From JADKAV01 sp037045455 (lineage in GTDB: Bacteria > Actinomycetota > Actinomycetes > S36-B12 > UBA10799), in NCBI GenBank assembly GCA_037045455.1, contig JBAOIN010000016.1, forward strand, positions 372,001 to 436,000: a DNA stretch of 64,000 nt, read 5' to 3'. Position 1 is the stretch's first letter, and every line of letters starts with the position of its first letter. This document shows positions 46,881 through 56,601 of this stretch, piece by piece. The notes beneath the pieces were generated by a model. It was not told where the DNA came from and searched no databases. It saw only the letters and a program-made list of their open reading frames with translations. The translations under genes and the position numbers were made by a program.

Positions 46881-48556
46881 ATGGCCGACATGAAACCCCG
46901 AAGTTCCGTCGTAACCGAGGGCATGGAGCGTGCCCCTGCCCGCGGCATGCTGCGGGCGGTAGGCATGAGTGACCAGGACTTCGACAAGCCGCAGATCGGC
47001 ATCGCGTCGAGTTGGAACGAAATCACCCCGTGCAACCTGTCGCTCGAGCGGCTTGCTAAAGCCGCGAAGGAAGGTGTGCATGCAGCGGGTGGTTTCCCGC
47101 TGCAGTTCGGCACGATCTCGGTGTCCGACGGCATCTCGATGGGCCATGAGGGGATGCACTTCTCACTGGTCAGCCGGGAGATCATTGCCGACTCGGTCGA
47201 GACCGTCATGAACGCCGAGATGCTGGACGGCATGGTCACGTTCGCGGGCTGCGACAAGAGCCTGCCTGGCATGATGATGGCCGCCGCACGGCTGGATGTG
47301 GCCAGCGTCTTCGTCTACGCCGGCTCGATCATGCCCGGCAAGGTGGGGGACCGCGAGGTCACCATCATTGATGCGTTCGAAGCGGTCGGCGCGTGCGCTC
47401 GGGGGCTGATCACCCGTGACGAGGTGGACGAGATCGAGCGCGCCATCTGCCCGGGGGAGGGCGCTTGCGGCGGCATGTACACGGCCAACACCATGGCTAG
47501 CATCGGCGAGGCGATCGGGCTATCGCTGCCCGGTTCGGCCGCGCCGCCCGCCGTCGACCGTCGCCGTGACACCTATGCCCGGCGTTCCGGGGAAGCCGTC
47601 GTCGAATTGATCCGGCAGGGCATCACGGCCCGCGACATCATGACCCGGCCCGCCTTCGAAAACGCAATCACCGTGCTCATGGCGCTGGGCGGTTCCACCA
47701 ACGCTGTTCTGCACTTGCTGGCAATGGCGCACGAGGCTGACGTTGACCTTGAACTCGAGGACTTCCACCGGATCGGGGCCAAGGTTCCGCTGCTCGGCGA
47801 CCTCAAGCCCTTCGGCCGCTATGTGATGAACGACGTGGACCGGGTGGGTGGCGTGCCGGTAGTGATGAAGGCGTTGCTGGACGCCGGTTTGCTGCACGGC
47901 GACTGCCTCACGGTGACCGGACAGACGGTCGCCGAGAACCTCGCCGAGGTAGGCGCTGCGGACCCTGACGGCAAGATCCTGCACGCCGTCGATTCAGCGC
48001 TGGACACCCACGGCGGCATCACGGTGCTGTCGGGTTCGCTGTGCCCCGAGGGTGCGGTCGTGAAGAGCGCCGGCGTGCCGGTGGACGTATTCGAGGGCCG
48101 GGCCCGGGTGTTCGAGCGTGAGCAGGCTGCCATGGATGCACTGGAGGACGGCACGATCCAAGCCGGCGATGTCGTCGTCATTCGTTACGAAGGGCCCAAG
48201 GGCGGCCCGGGGATGCGCGAAATGCTCATGATCACCGGTGCCATCAAGGGCGCTGGCCTGGGCAAAGACGTGCTGCTGATCACCGACGGCCGGTTCTCTG
48301 GTGGGACGACCGGCTTGTGCGTGGGCCACGTTGCGCCGGAGGCAGTCGACGGCGGACCTATCGGGCTGGTGCGGGAAGGCGATTCCATTCGCATCGACAT
48401 CGGGAACCGGACGCTGGAGTTGCCTGGTTGGACGAGGCTGAACTCGAGAGCCGTCGGCAGGACTGGGAACCACTGCCCTCCCGCTACACACGCGGTGTGC
48501 TGCATAAGTACGCGCGGCTGGTGGGTTCGGCGTCCCTGGGTGCCGTCTGCGACTGA
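46881..48556 (+). CDS. ilvD: Dihydroxy-acid dehydratase IlvD (one frame break)
   Basis: Iron-sulfur dehydratase for the third common step of valine, leucine and isoleucine synthesis. It has about 558 residues. Motifs: GIASSWNEITPCNLSLERLA near 35, FAGCDKSLPGMMMAAARL near 120, GACGGMYTANTMASIGEAIG near 193, TDGRFSGGTTGLCVGHVAPEA near 470. The cysteines for cluster binding are present. Near 48440 the frame shifts by one base. The correct tail is LDEAELESRRQDWEPLPSRY ending at 48556. Start decided by the leaderless -10 box. Confidence 0.94.
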
Positions 48557-48583
48557 CCGGGCGGGGCTTACGCTCCTGACTCT

Positions 48584-49883
48584 GTGGAGATCAATTCCGG
48601 CGATACCGCCTGGGTGATGATGTCGGCGGCGCTGGTGTTGTTCATGACGCCGGGCTTGGCCATCTTCTACGCCGGCATGGTGCGTGTGAAGAGCGTGCTC
48701 AACATGATCATGATGAGCTTCGCGGCCATGGGCGTGGTCTCGATCCTGTGGGTGATGTAACGGCTACTCGCTGACTTTCGGCCCGGACACCGGTGCTGGC
48801 GTGATCGGTGGGCTGTCCGAAGTGGGGCTGTCCGGCGTCCCTGGCACCACCGTGGGTGCCACCGGTCACCAGAACCCCACCCTGGCCTTCGTGATGTTCG
48901 AGATGACGTTCGCGATCATCACCGTCGCGCTGCTGTCCGGGGCGATCGCCGATCGGGCGAAGTTCCGGGCCTGGCTGGTGTTCATCGTCATCTGGGCCAC
49001 GCTCGTGTACTTCCCGATCGCGCACTGGGCTTTCGACTTCGAGGGCGGTTCCGGCGGCTGGATCGGCGACCGGCTCGGGGCCCTCGATTTCGCTGGCGGC
49101 ACTGCGGTGGAGATCACTTCCGGGGCCTCGGCCTTGGCACTGGCGTTGGTGCTCGGCCCGCGGCTGGGTTGGCGCCGCGAGGCCATGCGTCCGCACAACT
49201 TGCCGCTGGTCTTGCTGGGCGCCGGCATGTTGTGGTTCGGCTGGTTCGGCTTCAACGCGGGCTCGGCGCTGTCAGCAGGTTCCACCGCGGCCGTCGCCCT
49301 GATCAACACCCAGGTCTGCACCGCTTCCGCGGCTCTGTCCTGGGTTGCCGTCGAGCGGTGGCGCGATGGCCACGCCACCACGCTTGGTGTCGCTTCTGGC
49401 GCCGTGGTCGGGGCTGTCGCGGTCACGCGTGCCTGCGCGTTCCTGACCCCGATCGGCGCCATCGCGCTGGGGCTGGTGGCCGGGGCTGTCTGTGCGGTGG
49501 CTGTGGGGTGGAAGTACCGGCTTGGTTACGACGATTCCCTGGATGTGGTCGGTGTGCACGGGGTCGGGGGAGTGATCGGGATGCTCAGCATCGGCATCCT
49601 GGCCACGACCTCGGTCAACGCCGCCGGCAAGGACGGACTGCTTGCTGGCGGCGGTTTTGGCCTGTTAGGCCGGCAGGTGGTCGCGGTGCTGGCCACAGCG
49701 GCTTTCGCGTTCACGATGACGCTGCTGCTGGCCTGGCTGGTGAACCGCACAATGGGCTTCCGGGCCGAGCCCGATGACGAGGTGCGCGGGCTGGATGTCG
49801 CGCAGCACGCGGAGAGTGCCTACGAATTCGGTGCGACCACCGGCATCGGTATGTTGTCGGGGACACACCCGGGGAGGGAATAG
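48584..49883 (+). CDS. amtB: Ammonium transporter AmtB (one frame break)
   Basis: Eleven-helix ammonium channel, about 432 residues. Start GTG at 48584 (VEINSGDTAWVMMSAALVLF). LFMTPGLAIFYAGMVR is the family signature of helix 1. An extra A in the AA pair at 48759-48760 creates a false stop, and removal gives WVMYGYSLTFGPDTG. Later landmarks are MTFAIITVALLSGAIADR, WFGWFGFNAGSALSAG and GVHGVGGVIGMLSIGI with the twin-His pore site region. The GTG of glnB follows 2 bp after the stop, the usual amtB-glnB operon, with PII able to gate the channel. Confidence 0.92.
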
Positions 49884-49885
49884 CA

Positions 49886-50224
49886 GTGAAGCTGATCACC
49901 GCCATCATCAAGCCGTTCGCACTGGACCGGGTGCGAGAGGCGCTGCAGGTCCAGGGCGTCGAGGGCATGACCGTGACCGAGGCCAGTGGGTACGGGCGGC
50001 AGCGTGGTCACACCGAGGTCTACCGGGGCGCGGAGTATGTGGTCGATCTGGTGCCCAAGGTGCGCCTCGAGGTGGTGGTCGAGGATGAGGACGCCGCGCA
50101 CATCGTCGACGTGCTGGTGTCCGCCGCCCGCACGGGCAAGATCGGCGATGGCAAGGTGTGGGTGACCCCCGTTGAGTCGATCGTGCGGGTGCGGACGGGT
50201 GAGCGCGGCCCGGACGCGTTGTAG
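49886..50224 (+). CDS. glnB: Nitrogen regulatory protein PII
   Basis: 112-residue PII protein sensing 2-oxoglutarate, ATP and ADP. MKLITAIIKPFALDRVREAL at the N-terminus. The T-loop has GRQRGHTEVYRGAEYVVDLV with the modifiable tyrosine at position 51. The C-terminal signature is TGKIGDGKVWVTPVE. It trimerises and binds AmtB. In Actinobacteria the T-loop tyrosine is usually adenylylated. No glnD gene is in the window. GTG start with an upstream GGGAGGG site. Confidence 0.95.
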   Translation: MKLITAIIKPFALDRVREALQVQGVEGMTVTEASGYGRQRGHTEVYRGAEYVVDLVPKVRLEVVVEDEDAAHIVDVLVSAARTGKIGDGKVWVTPVESIVRVRTGERGPDAL

Positions 50225-50231
50225 GCGGTGC

Positions 50232-50276
50232 GCTTTGTGACTGACAGACCAGAAACTGGTCGCAGAGTCACAAAGC
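50232..50276. repeat. Dyad element, family 5 (GCTTTGTGACT), downstream of glnB
   Basis: Outer arms GCTTTGTGACT and AGTCACAAAGC, inner hairpin GACCAGAAACTGGTC. The AbiEi-like gene ends inside it (TGA 50268-50270). A second copy lies at 51249, upstream of the same gene. Confidence 0.9.
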
Positions 50277-51155
50277 CCGGCGAAGTCGGGTCATGAACGG
50301 CGCCGCGTCCAGCCGCAGCGTCAACGTGGCCACACGGAGGTAGGGCGTCTCCCCAGCCAGCACGATGTCGTTGTGCCGATCGATGTCATCCAGCCAGGAA
50401 TCGGGGTTGAGGTGATGGACCCCTTCGATCTCCACCCGCAACCGCCGGCCCTTGAGGTCGAACTCCACGTCAATGCTGCGCGCGCGCCCTTGCCCATCTC
50501 GCACCAGCACCTGCCGGACAGGTCGCGGCAGTCCGAAGCGCCGGCACAGCAAGCCGAAGTCGTATTCGTTCAGGCTCTGTATCCCGTCGCGGTACTCGCG
50601 GGTCATCGCCCGGATGAGTTGAGCACGCGGGCTGTTCGGTGACAGTCGCTTCAGCACCCGATCGGGGGTGGTCACCCGTTGCTGCAGGGCGGAGATCAGG
50701 ATGTACATCCCTTCCCGGTCCGACCGCGCCCATCCCACAGCCTGGACCACAGCATCGTGAACGGGCACCCGGGGAGGACTGGTGCCGACGGTTCGATGGG
50801 AAGCAAGACGTCGAATACGCAGCCATTCTTGCGACTTCGGGGGCTGTGTCGTCGTGGGTACGACGACGTCGAATGGTGACTGCAGTTCCCCACGCCACCC
50901 GTGCAGGACCAAGGCGTTGCGCCCACCTAGGTTCCCCTTGGTTCCGCAGTGCAGGATGGCAGCCCACATCTTGGTGGTCTCGTCGAGTTCCCGGATGCTG
51001 GCCATTGCCGTCCGCTGCGTGAGTCTGGTCCAGTGGCCCGCCGCGACTGCCCGGCGCACGGCTCTGCGGTCGGGATCTGTCAACTGCCAGTACGCCACGA
51101 CGTCCTGTTGCGTCGTGAGCAGAGCCTTGGCTTCCGTGGTCAAGTGCAGCGCCAT
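50268..51155 (-). CDS. AbiEi-like / DUF559-type protein flanked by palindromes
   Basis: 295 residues. The N-terminal half resembles the winged-helix AbiEi antitoxin-type domain (LTTQQDVVAYWQLTD, then AVAAGHWTRLTQRTAM). The C-terminal half has a Vsr/DUF559-like PD-(D/E)xK nuclease fold (SIDVEFDLKGRRLRVEIEG, then DIDRHNDIVLAGETPYLR) with candidate metal ligands D and E. Genes of this kind are common, often solitary, in actinobacteria. No partner toxin gene is adjacent. Start either ATG 51155 or GTG 51179. Both flanks carry the same palindrome family. Confidence 0.68.
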   Translation of the reverse strand: MALHLTTEAKALLTTQQDVVAYWQLTDPDRRAVRRAVAAGHWTRLTQRTAMASIRELDETTKMWAAILHCGTKGNLGGRNALVLHGWRGELQSPFDVVVPTTTQPPKSQEWLRIRRLASHRTVGTSPPRVPVHDAVVQAVGWARSDREGMYILISALQQRVTTPDRVLKRLSPNSPRAQLIRAMTREYRDGIQSLNEYDFGLLCRRFGLPRPVRQVLVRDGQGRARSIDVEFDLKGRRLRVEIEGVHHLNPDSWLDDIDRHNDIVLAGETPYLRVATLTLRLDAAPFMTRLRRAL

Positions 51156-51248
51156 GCGGTCATGCTCATGCGCGATCACTCATTCCGAACCAATGGCGAG
51201 AGTTCTGTGGATGGTGGTCGCAGCGTGACAAAGCGCCCTGCGGAATGA

Positions 51249-51295
51249 GGCTTTGTGAGTCAGCGACCAGTTTCCGGTCTGGGCGTCACAAAGCC
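51249..51295. repeat. Dyad element, family 5, second copy
   Basis: GGCTTTGTGAGTC and GTCACAAAGCC as outer arms, GACCAGTTTCCGGTC inside. It is inverted relative to the copy at 50232. It ends eight bases before the -35 hexamer of the ilvB promoter. Confidence 0.88.
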
Positions 51296-51302
51296 CCCCG
51301 CG

Positions 51303-51331
51303 TTGGCAGCCCAGAAACAGCGCGCTACATT
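51303..51331 (+). promoter_or_regulatory. ilvBN promoter
   Basis: TTGGCA (51303-51308), exact 17-bp spacer, TACATT (51326-51331). Expected start about seven bases later at the G of the GTG at 51338, so the leader peptide is itself leaderless. The best promoter in the window. Confidence 0.75.
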
Positions 51332-51337
51332 GTGCGT

Positions 51338-51373
51338 GTGCAGAAGCTGATTCTCGTAGGCACCAGCGTCTGA
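51338..51373 (+). CDS. ilvB leader peptide
   Basis: GTG-initiated 11-residue peptide VQKLILVGTSV followed by TGA. Five of its eleven residues are branched-chain amino acids counting only internal ones (Leu, Ile, Leu, Val, Val). It sits between the promoter and a terminator, 80 bp before ilvB. Attenuation by branched-chain aminoacyl-tRNA supply is known for ilvBN operons of Corynebacterium and other actinobacteria. A start six bases upstream at 51332 is possible. Confidence 0.8.
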   Translation: MQKLILVGTSV

Positions 51374-51376
51374 GCC

Positions 51377-51426
51377 AACCCGGCCCAGGCGCACCCTCCG
51401 CAACCCATCCGGGTCGGGGGGTTTTT
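51377..51426 (+). terminator. Attenuator terminator of ilvBN
   Basis: AACCCGGCCC at 51377 can pair with GGGTC plus GGGTT near 51411-51423, and the G-run is followed directly by TTTTT (51422-51426), one of very few T-tracts in the window. It lies after the leader peptide and before ilvB. Confidence 0.72.
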
Positions 51427-51454
51427 CATTGGAATCGGCATGAAAGGACACCTG

Positions 51455-53195
51455 ATGGCAGAGCAGATGACCGGCGCGAAGAGCCTCATCACCTCGCTGG
51501 AGCACGCCGGGGTAGACACGGTGTTCGGCATTCCGGGCGGGGCCATCCTGCCCGCCTACGACCCCCTGATGGACTCCACCCAGATCCGGCACATCCTGGT
51601 GCGCCACGAGCAAGCCGCCGGCCACGCCGCTGAAGGCTACGCGCAGACCAGCGGCAAGACCGGCGTCTGCATCGCGACCAGCGGTCCGGGCGCCACCAAC
51701 CTCGTCACCCCCATCGCCGACGCCTACATGGACTCGGTCCCGATCGTCGCGATCACCGGCCAGGTGGTCAGCGCGGCGATCGGCACAGACGCCTTCCAGG
51801 AAGCTGACATCAGTGGCATCACAATGCCCATCGTCAAGCACAACTACCTCGTCACCGATCCCGCGGAGATCCCGCGCGTGATCAACGAGGCGTTCCACCT
51901 GGCAGGCACTGGGCGGCCGGGGCCCGTGCTCGTGGACATCAGCAAGGATGCCCTGGCCGCCCAGACAACTTTCGAATGGCCGACCGAGATCGAACTGCCC
52001 GGCTACCGTCCGACGACCCAGCCGCACGGCAAGCAGATCAAGGAGGCCGCCAAGCTCATCGCGAAGAGCACGCGGCCGGTGCTCTACATCGGCGGCGGCG
52101 TGGTTCGCGCTGGTGCCGCCCCGCAACTGCTGCGAGCTGGCCGAACTCACCGGCATCCCGGTGGTCACCACGCTGATGGCCCGCGGCGCCTTCCCGGACA
52201 GCCACACGCAGAACCTCGGCATGCCCGGCATGCACGGCACGGTTCCCGCAGTGGGCGCGCTGCAGAAGGCGCGACCTGCTGATCGCCATCGGCACCCGCT
52301 TCGACGACCGCGTGACCGGCAAGCTGGATTCCTTCGCTCCCGACGCGAAGGTCATCCACGCGGACATCGACCCGGCCGAGATCGGCAAGAACCGCCATGC
52401 CGACGTGCCGATCGTGGGCGACGCGCAGGCGACCATCATCGGCCTGATCAAGGCGCTGCAGCAGCCGCAAGGACGACATCGACATCGCCGACTGGTGGCG
52501 CCACTCTGGACGGCTGGGTGCGAGCGCTTCCCGCTCGGCTACGACGAGCATCCGAGGATGCGCTCGCCCCGCAGTACGTCCTCGAGCGGCTCGGGCAAGA
52601 TCGCCGGCCCCGATGCCATCTACTGCGCCGGTGTGGGCCAGCACCAGATGTGGGCCAGCCAGTTCATCGGGTACGAGCACCCGGGTCACTGGCTCAACTC
52701 CGGCGGCCTGGGCACCATGGGCTTCGCGGTGCCCGCCGCGATGGGTGCCAAGGTCGGGCGCGCCGGACAAGGTCGTCTGGGCCGTCGACGGCGACGGGTG
52801 CTTCCAGATGACCAACCAGGAACTGGCGACCTGCGCGATCAACAACATCCCGATCAAGGTCGCGTTGATCAACAACTCCAGCCTGGGCATGGTCCGGCAG
52901 TGGCAGACGCTGTTCTACAACCAGCGCTACTCGCAACACCGACCTGCACTCCCACCGCTTCCCGGACTTCGTCAAGCTCGCCGAGGCCTATGGCTGCTAC
53001 GGCCTGCGCGCCGAAAGCCCCGAAGAAGTGGACGCGGTGATCGAGAAGGCGATGAGCCTCAACGACGCCCCGGTGGTCATCGACTTCCAGGTGCACCGCG
53101 ACGCGATGGTGTGGCCGATGGTGCCCGCCGGAACCAGCAACGACCTCATCACGACCGCGCGCGACCTGGCGCCGGCGTGGGACCGGGAGGACTGA
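51455..53195 (+). CDS. ilvB: Acetolactate synthase large subunit (at least six frame breaks)
   Basis: ThDP/FAD enzyme for the first common step of branched-chain synthesis, about 580 residues. Visible in order: GVDTVFGIPGGAILPAYDPL, the catalytic Glu region HILVRHEQAAGHAAEGYAQ, SGPGATNLVTPIADAYMDS, DALLIAIGTRFDDRVTG-like centre, WLNSGGLGTMGFAVPAAMGA and the ThDP motif AVDGDGCFQMTNQELATCA followed by NNSSLGMVRQWQ. Pieces lie in three frames with changes near 52118, 52277, 52477, 52515-52590, 52775 and 52940, all repaired by one base. Start ATG 51455 with AAAGGA, seven bases apart, rather than the ATG at 51440. Confidence 0.92.
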
Positions 53196-53196
53196 C

Positions 53197-53716
53197 ATGA
53201 CCCGCCACACACTGTCCGTGCTCGTCGAGAACAAGCCCGGCGTGCTCGCCCGGATCGCCGGACTGTTCAGCCGGCGCGGCTTCAACATCGACTCGCTGGC
53301 GGTGGGTCCGACCGAGAACCCTGAGGTCAGTCGCATGACCATCGTCGATCAGTGTCGACAAGCTGCCGCTGGAGCAGGTGACGAAGCAGTTGAACAAGCT
53401 CATCAACGTGCTCAAGATCGTGGAACTCGATCCGGATCACTCGGTGCAGCGCGAGCTCGTCCTGGTCAAAGTGAACGCGAGCAAGGAGATCCGCTCCAGT
53501 GTGCTGGAGATCGTGACCCTGTTCCGCGCCAAGGTCGTCGACGTCGCACCCGAGAGCGTGACGATCGAGGCCACAGGCAGCCGGGACAAACTCGAGGCGC
53601 TGCTGCGCGTGCTTGAGCCCTATGGCATCAAGGAGCTCGTGCAGTCGGGAATGGTCGCCGTGGGCCGTGGCGGCAAGTCGATCTCGGAGCGCCCGCTGCG
53701 CGCGGTCACTGCCTAG
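53197..53716 (+). CDS. ilvN: Acetolactate synthase small subunit (one frame break)
   Basis: Regulatory ACT-domain subunit giving valine feedback inhibition, about 172 residues. The N-terminal ACT domain has LSVLVENKPGVLARIAGLFS and GFNIDSLAVGPTENPEVSRM. After the frame break near 53352 comes LPLEQVTKQLNKLINVLKIV. The C-terminal domain has LVKVNASKEIRSSVLEIVTL and the final RGGKSISERPL. The start is one base after the ilvB stop. Its TAG shares a base with the GTG of the next gene. Confidence 0.93.
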
Positions 53717-54779
53717 TGGAAGTCGCTTCACGGGTAGCGCCACTCCTGGCGGTGGTGGTGCTGGCGGGTGCCTGGGGGCGCACTCTCAACGGAGCCGTCG
53801 CCGCTGTGGTCGGTCTGCTGCTGGTCGCGGCGGTTCTCGCTGCGGTGCATCACGCCGAGGTCGTCGCACACCGGGTGGGCGAGCCGTTCGGATCGTTGGT
53901 GCTGGCGGTCGCCGTGACTGTGATCGAAGTGGCACTGATCGTGGCGCTGATGGCCAGTGGCGGAGCGAAGGCGGAGACGCTGGCGCGGGACACGGTGTTC
54001 TCGGCCGTGATGATCACGACCGCCGGAATCGTCGGCCTTTCGCTGCTGCAGCGCGACCCTGCGCAAGCCGATCGTGCGGTTCAACTCTGAAGGAGCCGGG
54101 GGAGCGCTGGCCACGATCGGGGCGCTGGCCGTCCTGACCCTGGTGCTGCCGTCATTCACCACCAGCTCGCCCGGCCCCACGTTCACCGACGGGCAGCTCG
54201 CGTTCGCGGCGGTCGCCTCGATCACTTTGTACCTGCTGTTCGTGTTCGTGCAGACCGTGCGGCACCGCGACTACTTCGTGGCGCCGGGCAGCGATGACGA
54301 AGACCACGCAGCACCACCTACGCAACCGCACTGCGTTCATCAGCCTGGGAATGCTGCTGGTGTCGCTGGTGGCGGTCGTCGGCCTGGCCAAGACGCTGTC
54401 GCCGACCATCGAATCGGCGGTGCTGTCCGCAGGTCTGCCGCTGTCCTTCGTCGGTGTGATCATCGCCTTGGTGGTGCTGCTGCCGGAGGGCATTGCTGCG
54501 GTGCGAGCGGCCCGCATCGGGCGAGTACAGACCAGCCTCAACCTCGCGTTCGGCTCGGCCATGGCCAGCATCGGCCTGACGATTCCGACCATCGCCGTAG
54601 CTCAGATCTGGCTGCCGACCGGCCTGCAACTGGGCTTGGGGCCGGTGCAGATCGTGCTGCTCGCGCTAACGCTGTTCGTGACGGCGCTGACTGTCGTGCC
54701 GGGCCGCGCGACGCTGCAGCAAGCCGGCGTACATCTGGCGCTGTTCGCGGCGTTCATCGCGGTTTCGGTGGCTCCATGA
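53716..54779 (+). CDS. Calcium/cation:proton antiporter, ChaA/CaxA type (two frame breaks)
   Basis: About 354 residues with some eleven membrane helices. The two inverted CaCA-family alpha repeats are visible: FGSLVLAVAVTVIEVALIVA in the first half and GVIIALVVLLPEGIAAVRAA, followed by LNLAFGSAMASIGLTIP, in the second, with the acidic residues needed for cation binding. A central acidic loop DDEDHA lies between. Frames join near 54060 and 54300. The GTG overlaps the ilvN stop, so it is co-translated with acetolactate synthase, although no functional link is obvious. Confidence 0.82.
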
Positions 54780-54797
54780 GGGCGGCGTTCTGCAGCG

Positions 54798-54897
54798 ATG
54801 TGCCTGACGCGCCACTTTGCGGTCTCTGTGGCACATCGTGGGCCAGCCGCCCGAGAAGGATGTGCCTGAGGCGCCACTTTGTGGTCTCTCGGGCACA
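54798..54897. repeat. Dyad element, family 4, second site
   Basis: Hairpin one, 54798-54836: ATGTGCC to GGCACAT with CGCCACTTTGCGG in the loop. Hairpin two, 54861-54897: TGTGCC to GGCACA with CGCCACTTTGTGG. The loop core is nearly identical in both, and related to the copy upstream of ilvD. Confidence 0.87.
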
Positions 54898-54967
54898 CCA
54901 TGCCGCGGGGCCGATTCCAGAACCACCTACCTGACCTGCGAAACTGTCCACGAACCAAGGAGATGAA

Positions 54968-55993
54968 GTGGCTGAACTGTTCTACGAAGACGACGCCGAC
55001 CTGTCGGTCATCCAGGGCCGCAAGGTCGCGATTCTGGGCTACGGCTCCCAGGGCCACGCCCACGCGCTGAACCTGCGCGACTCCGGCGTGGATGTCCGCG
55101 TCGGCCTGGCCGAGGGTTCGAAGTCGCGGCCGAAGGCGCAGGCCGAAGGGCTGCGGGTCGTCGACCCCGCCACCGCGTGTGCCGAAGCTGACCTGATCAT
55201 GGTGCTGGTTCCGGACCCGGTGCAGCGCGGACTCTATGCCGACGCCATCAAGGACAACCTCAAGGCCGGCGACGCGCTGTTCTTCGCCCACGGCTTCAAC
55301 ATCCGGTTCGGCTACATCCAGCCGCCAGCCGACGTCGACGTGTGCATGGTGGCGCCGAAGGGCCCCGGCCACCTGGTGCGCCGCGAGTACGTCAACGGCC
55401 GCGGCGTTCCCTGCATCGTTGCGGTCGAGCAGGACGCGACCGGCAACGCCTGGGCGTTGGCTCTGTCCTACGCCCGCGCGATGGGCTCCCTTCGTGCCGG
55501 CGGCATCAAGAGCACGTTCACCGAGGAAACCGAGACCGACCTGTTCGGTGAGCAGGCTGTCCTCTGCGGCGGTGCCTCGGCGCTGGTCATGGCCGGGTTC
55601 GAAACCCTGGTCGAGGCCGGCTACCAGCCCGAGGTTGCCTACTTCGAGTGCCTGCACGAGCTCAAGCTGATCGTGGACCTGATGTATGAGGGCGGCATTG
55701 CCAAGCAGCGTTGGAGTGTTTCCGACACCGCCGAGTACGGCGACTACGTCTCCGGTCCGCGCGTCATTGACGCCCGTGTGAAGGAGAACATGAAGGGCGT
55801 GCTGACCGACATCCAGTCCGGCGCGTTCGCCAAGCGCTTCATCGACGATCAGGACGCCGGTGCTCCGGAGTTCGCCGCGCTGCGCAAGCAGGGCGAGGAG
55901 CACCAGATCGAAGAGGTCGGCCGCGACCTGCGCAAGCTGATGGCGTGGGTGAGCACCGACGACGACTACACCGAGGGCACTGCCGCTCGATGA
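54968..55993 (+). CDS. ilvC: Ketol-acid reductoisomerase IlvC
   Basis: NADPH and magnesium enzyme converting acetolactate to dihydroxyisovalerate, second step of branched-chain synthesis. 341 residues, class I. The dinucleotide loop is AILGYGSQGHAHALNLRDSG near 20. Catalytic block: CMVAPKGPGHLVRREYVNGR. Metal ligands are in GEQAVLCGGASALV and ECLHELKLIVDLMYEGG. Intact frame. GTG start at 54968 with AAGGAGATGAA. The stop overlaps the next ATG. Separated from ilvBN by the antiporter and a family-4 dyad element. Confidence 0.96.
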   Translation: MAELFYEDDADLSVIQGRKVAILGYGSQGHAHALNLRDSGVDVRVGLAEGSKSRPKAQAEGLRVVDPATACAEADLIMVLVPDPVQRGLYADAIKDNLKAGDALFFAHGFNIRFGYIQPPADVDVCMVAPKGPGHLVRREYVNGRGVPCIVAVEQDATGNAWALALSYARAMGSLRAGGIKSTFTEETETDLFGEQAVLCGGASALVMAGFETLVEAGYQPEVAYFECLHELKLIVDLMYEGGIAKQRWSVSDTAEYGDYVSGPRVIDARVKENMKGVLTDIQSGAFAKRFIDDQDAGAPEFAALRKQGEEHQIEEVGRDLRKLMAWVSTDDDYTEGTAAR

Positions 55994-56601
55994 GCACTCC
56001 GGAGCGCTATGGTCCCGACCGGATCATCGCGTTCAGTGACGCCGTGGTCGCGATTGCGATCACGGTGTTGCTGTTGCCGCTGGCCGACCTTGAGATCCCC
56101 GAAGGTGCCACGCTCGGGGATCTCGTGCGAGGAAACGCGGCCTTGCTCGGGGGCCTCACGCTGTCGTGGGTAATCATTGCCCTGTTCTGGCTGGCTCACC
56201 ACCGGGTCTTCGACCACATCGAGTACTTCGACGGGCTCACCGTGCGATTGAACTTCCTGTGGTTGTTCGCCATCGCGCTGATGCCGGTACCGACGAACAT
56301 CCTGGTCACAAGCGACGGGCCGAACCGGCAGACAACCGGCTTCTACATCGGCTGGATGCTGCTGATCAGCGCGCTACTCATGTTCATCGGCATGCATGCC
56401 CGGCGAACCCCCGGGATGATGAAGCCCGACTACACCGCGACGCCTGGGTCGCACGAGGCGCGCTATCGGTCCTACCTGATCACGGCGGTGTTCGGCATCT
56501 GCTTGGTCATTGCGATGTTTGCGCCGCAAGTGGCGTTGTACTTCCTGTTGCTGCAGATTCCCGTCGATCCACTGGCCGAGCGGTGGGCGAAGCGGGGCTG
56601 A
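55990..56601 (+). CDS. TMEM175-family membrane protein (DUF1211)
   Basis: 203 residues with six predicted helices. The first helix carries the TMEM175 signature RIIAFSDAVVAIAITVLLLP (R..FSD), which lines the potassium pore in characterised members. Bacterial TMEM175 proteins form weakly selective potassium channels as tetramers. The ATG overlaps the ilvC stop. The last 19 bases overlap the next gene. Co-expression with ilvC and serA is implied by the overlaps, though the reason is unclear. Confidence 0.85.
   Translation: MSTPERYGPDRIIAFSDAVVAIAITVLLLPLADLEIPEGATLGDLVRGNAALLGGLTLSWVIIALFWLAHHRVFDHIEYFDGLTVRLNFLWLFAIALMPVPTNILVTSDGPNRQTTGFYIGWMLLISALLMFIGMHARRTPGMMKPDYTATPGSHEARYRSYLITAVFGICLVIAMFAPQVALYFLLLQIPVDPLAERWAKRG

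Noticed and set aside
48584..48760. amtB as a truncated pseudogene
   Set aside because: Removing one A at 48759-48760 restores the full conserved transporter. The downstream 370 codons show no other damage.
51455..53195. ilvB as a degraded pseudogene
   Set aside because: Every break is a one-base change and all catalytic motifs survive across three frames. The attenuator and ilvN are intact, so consensus error is more likely.
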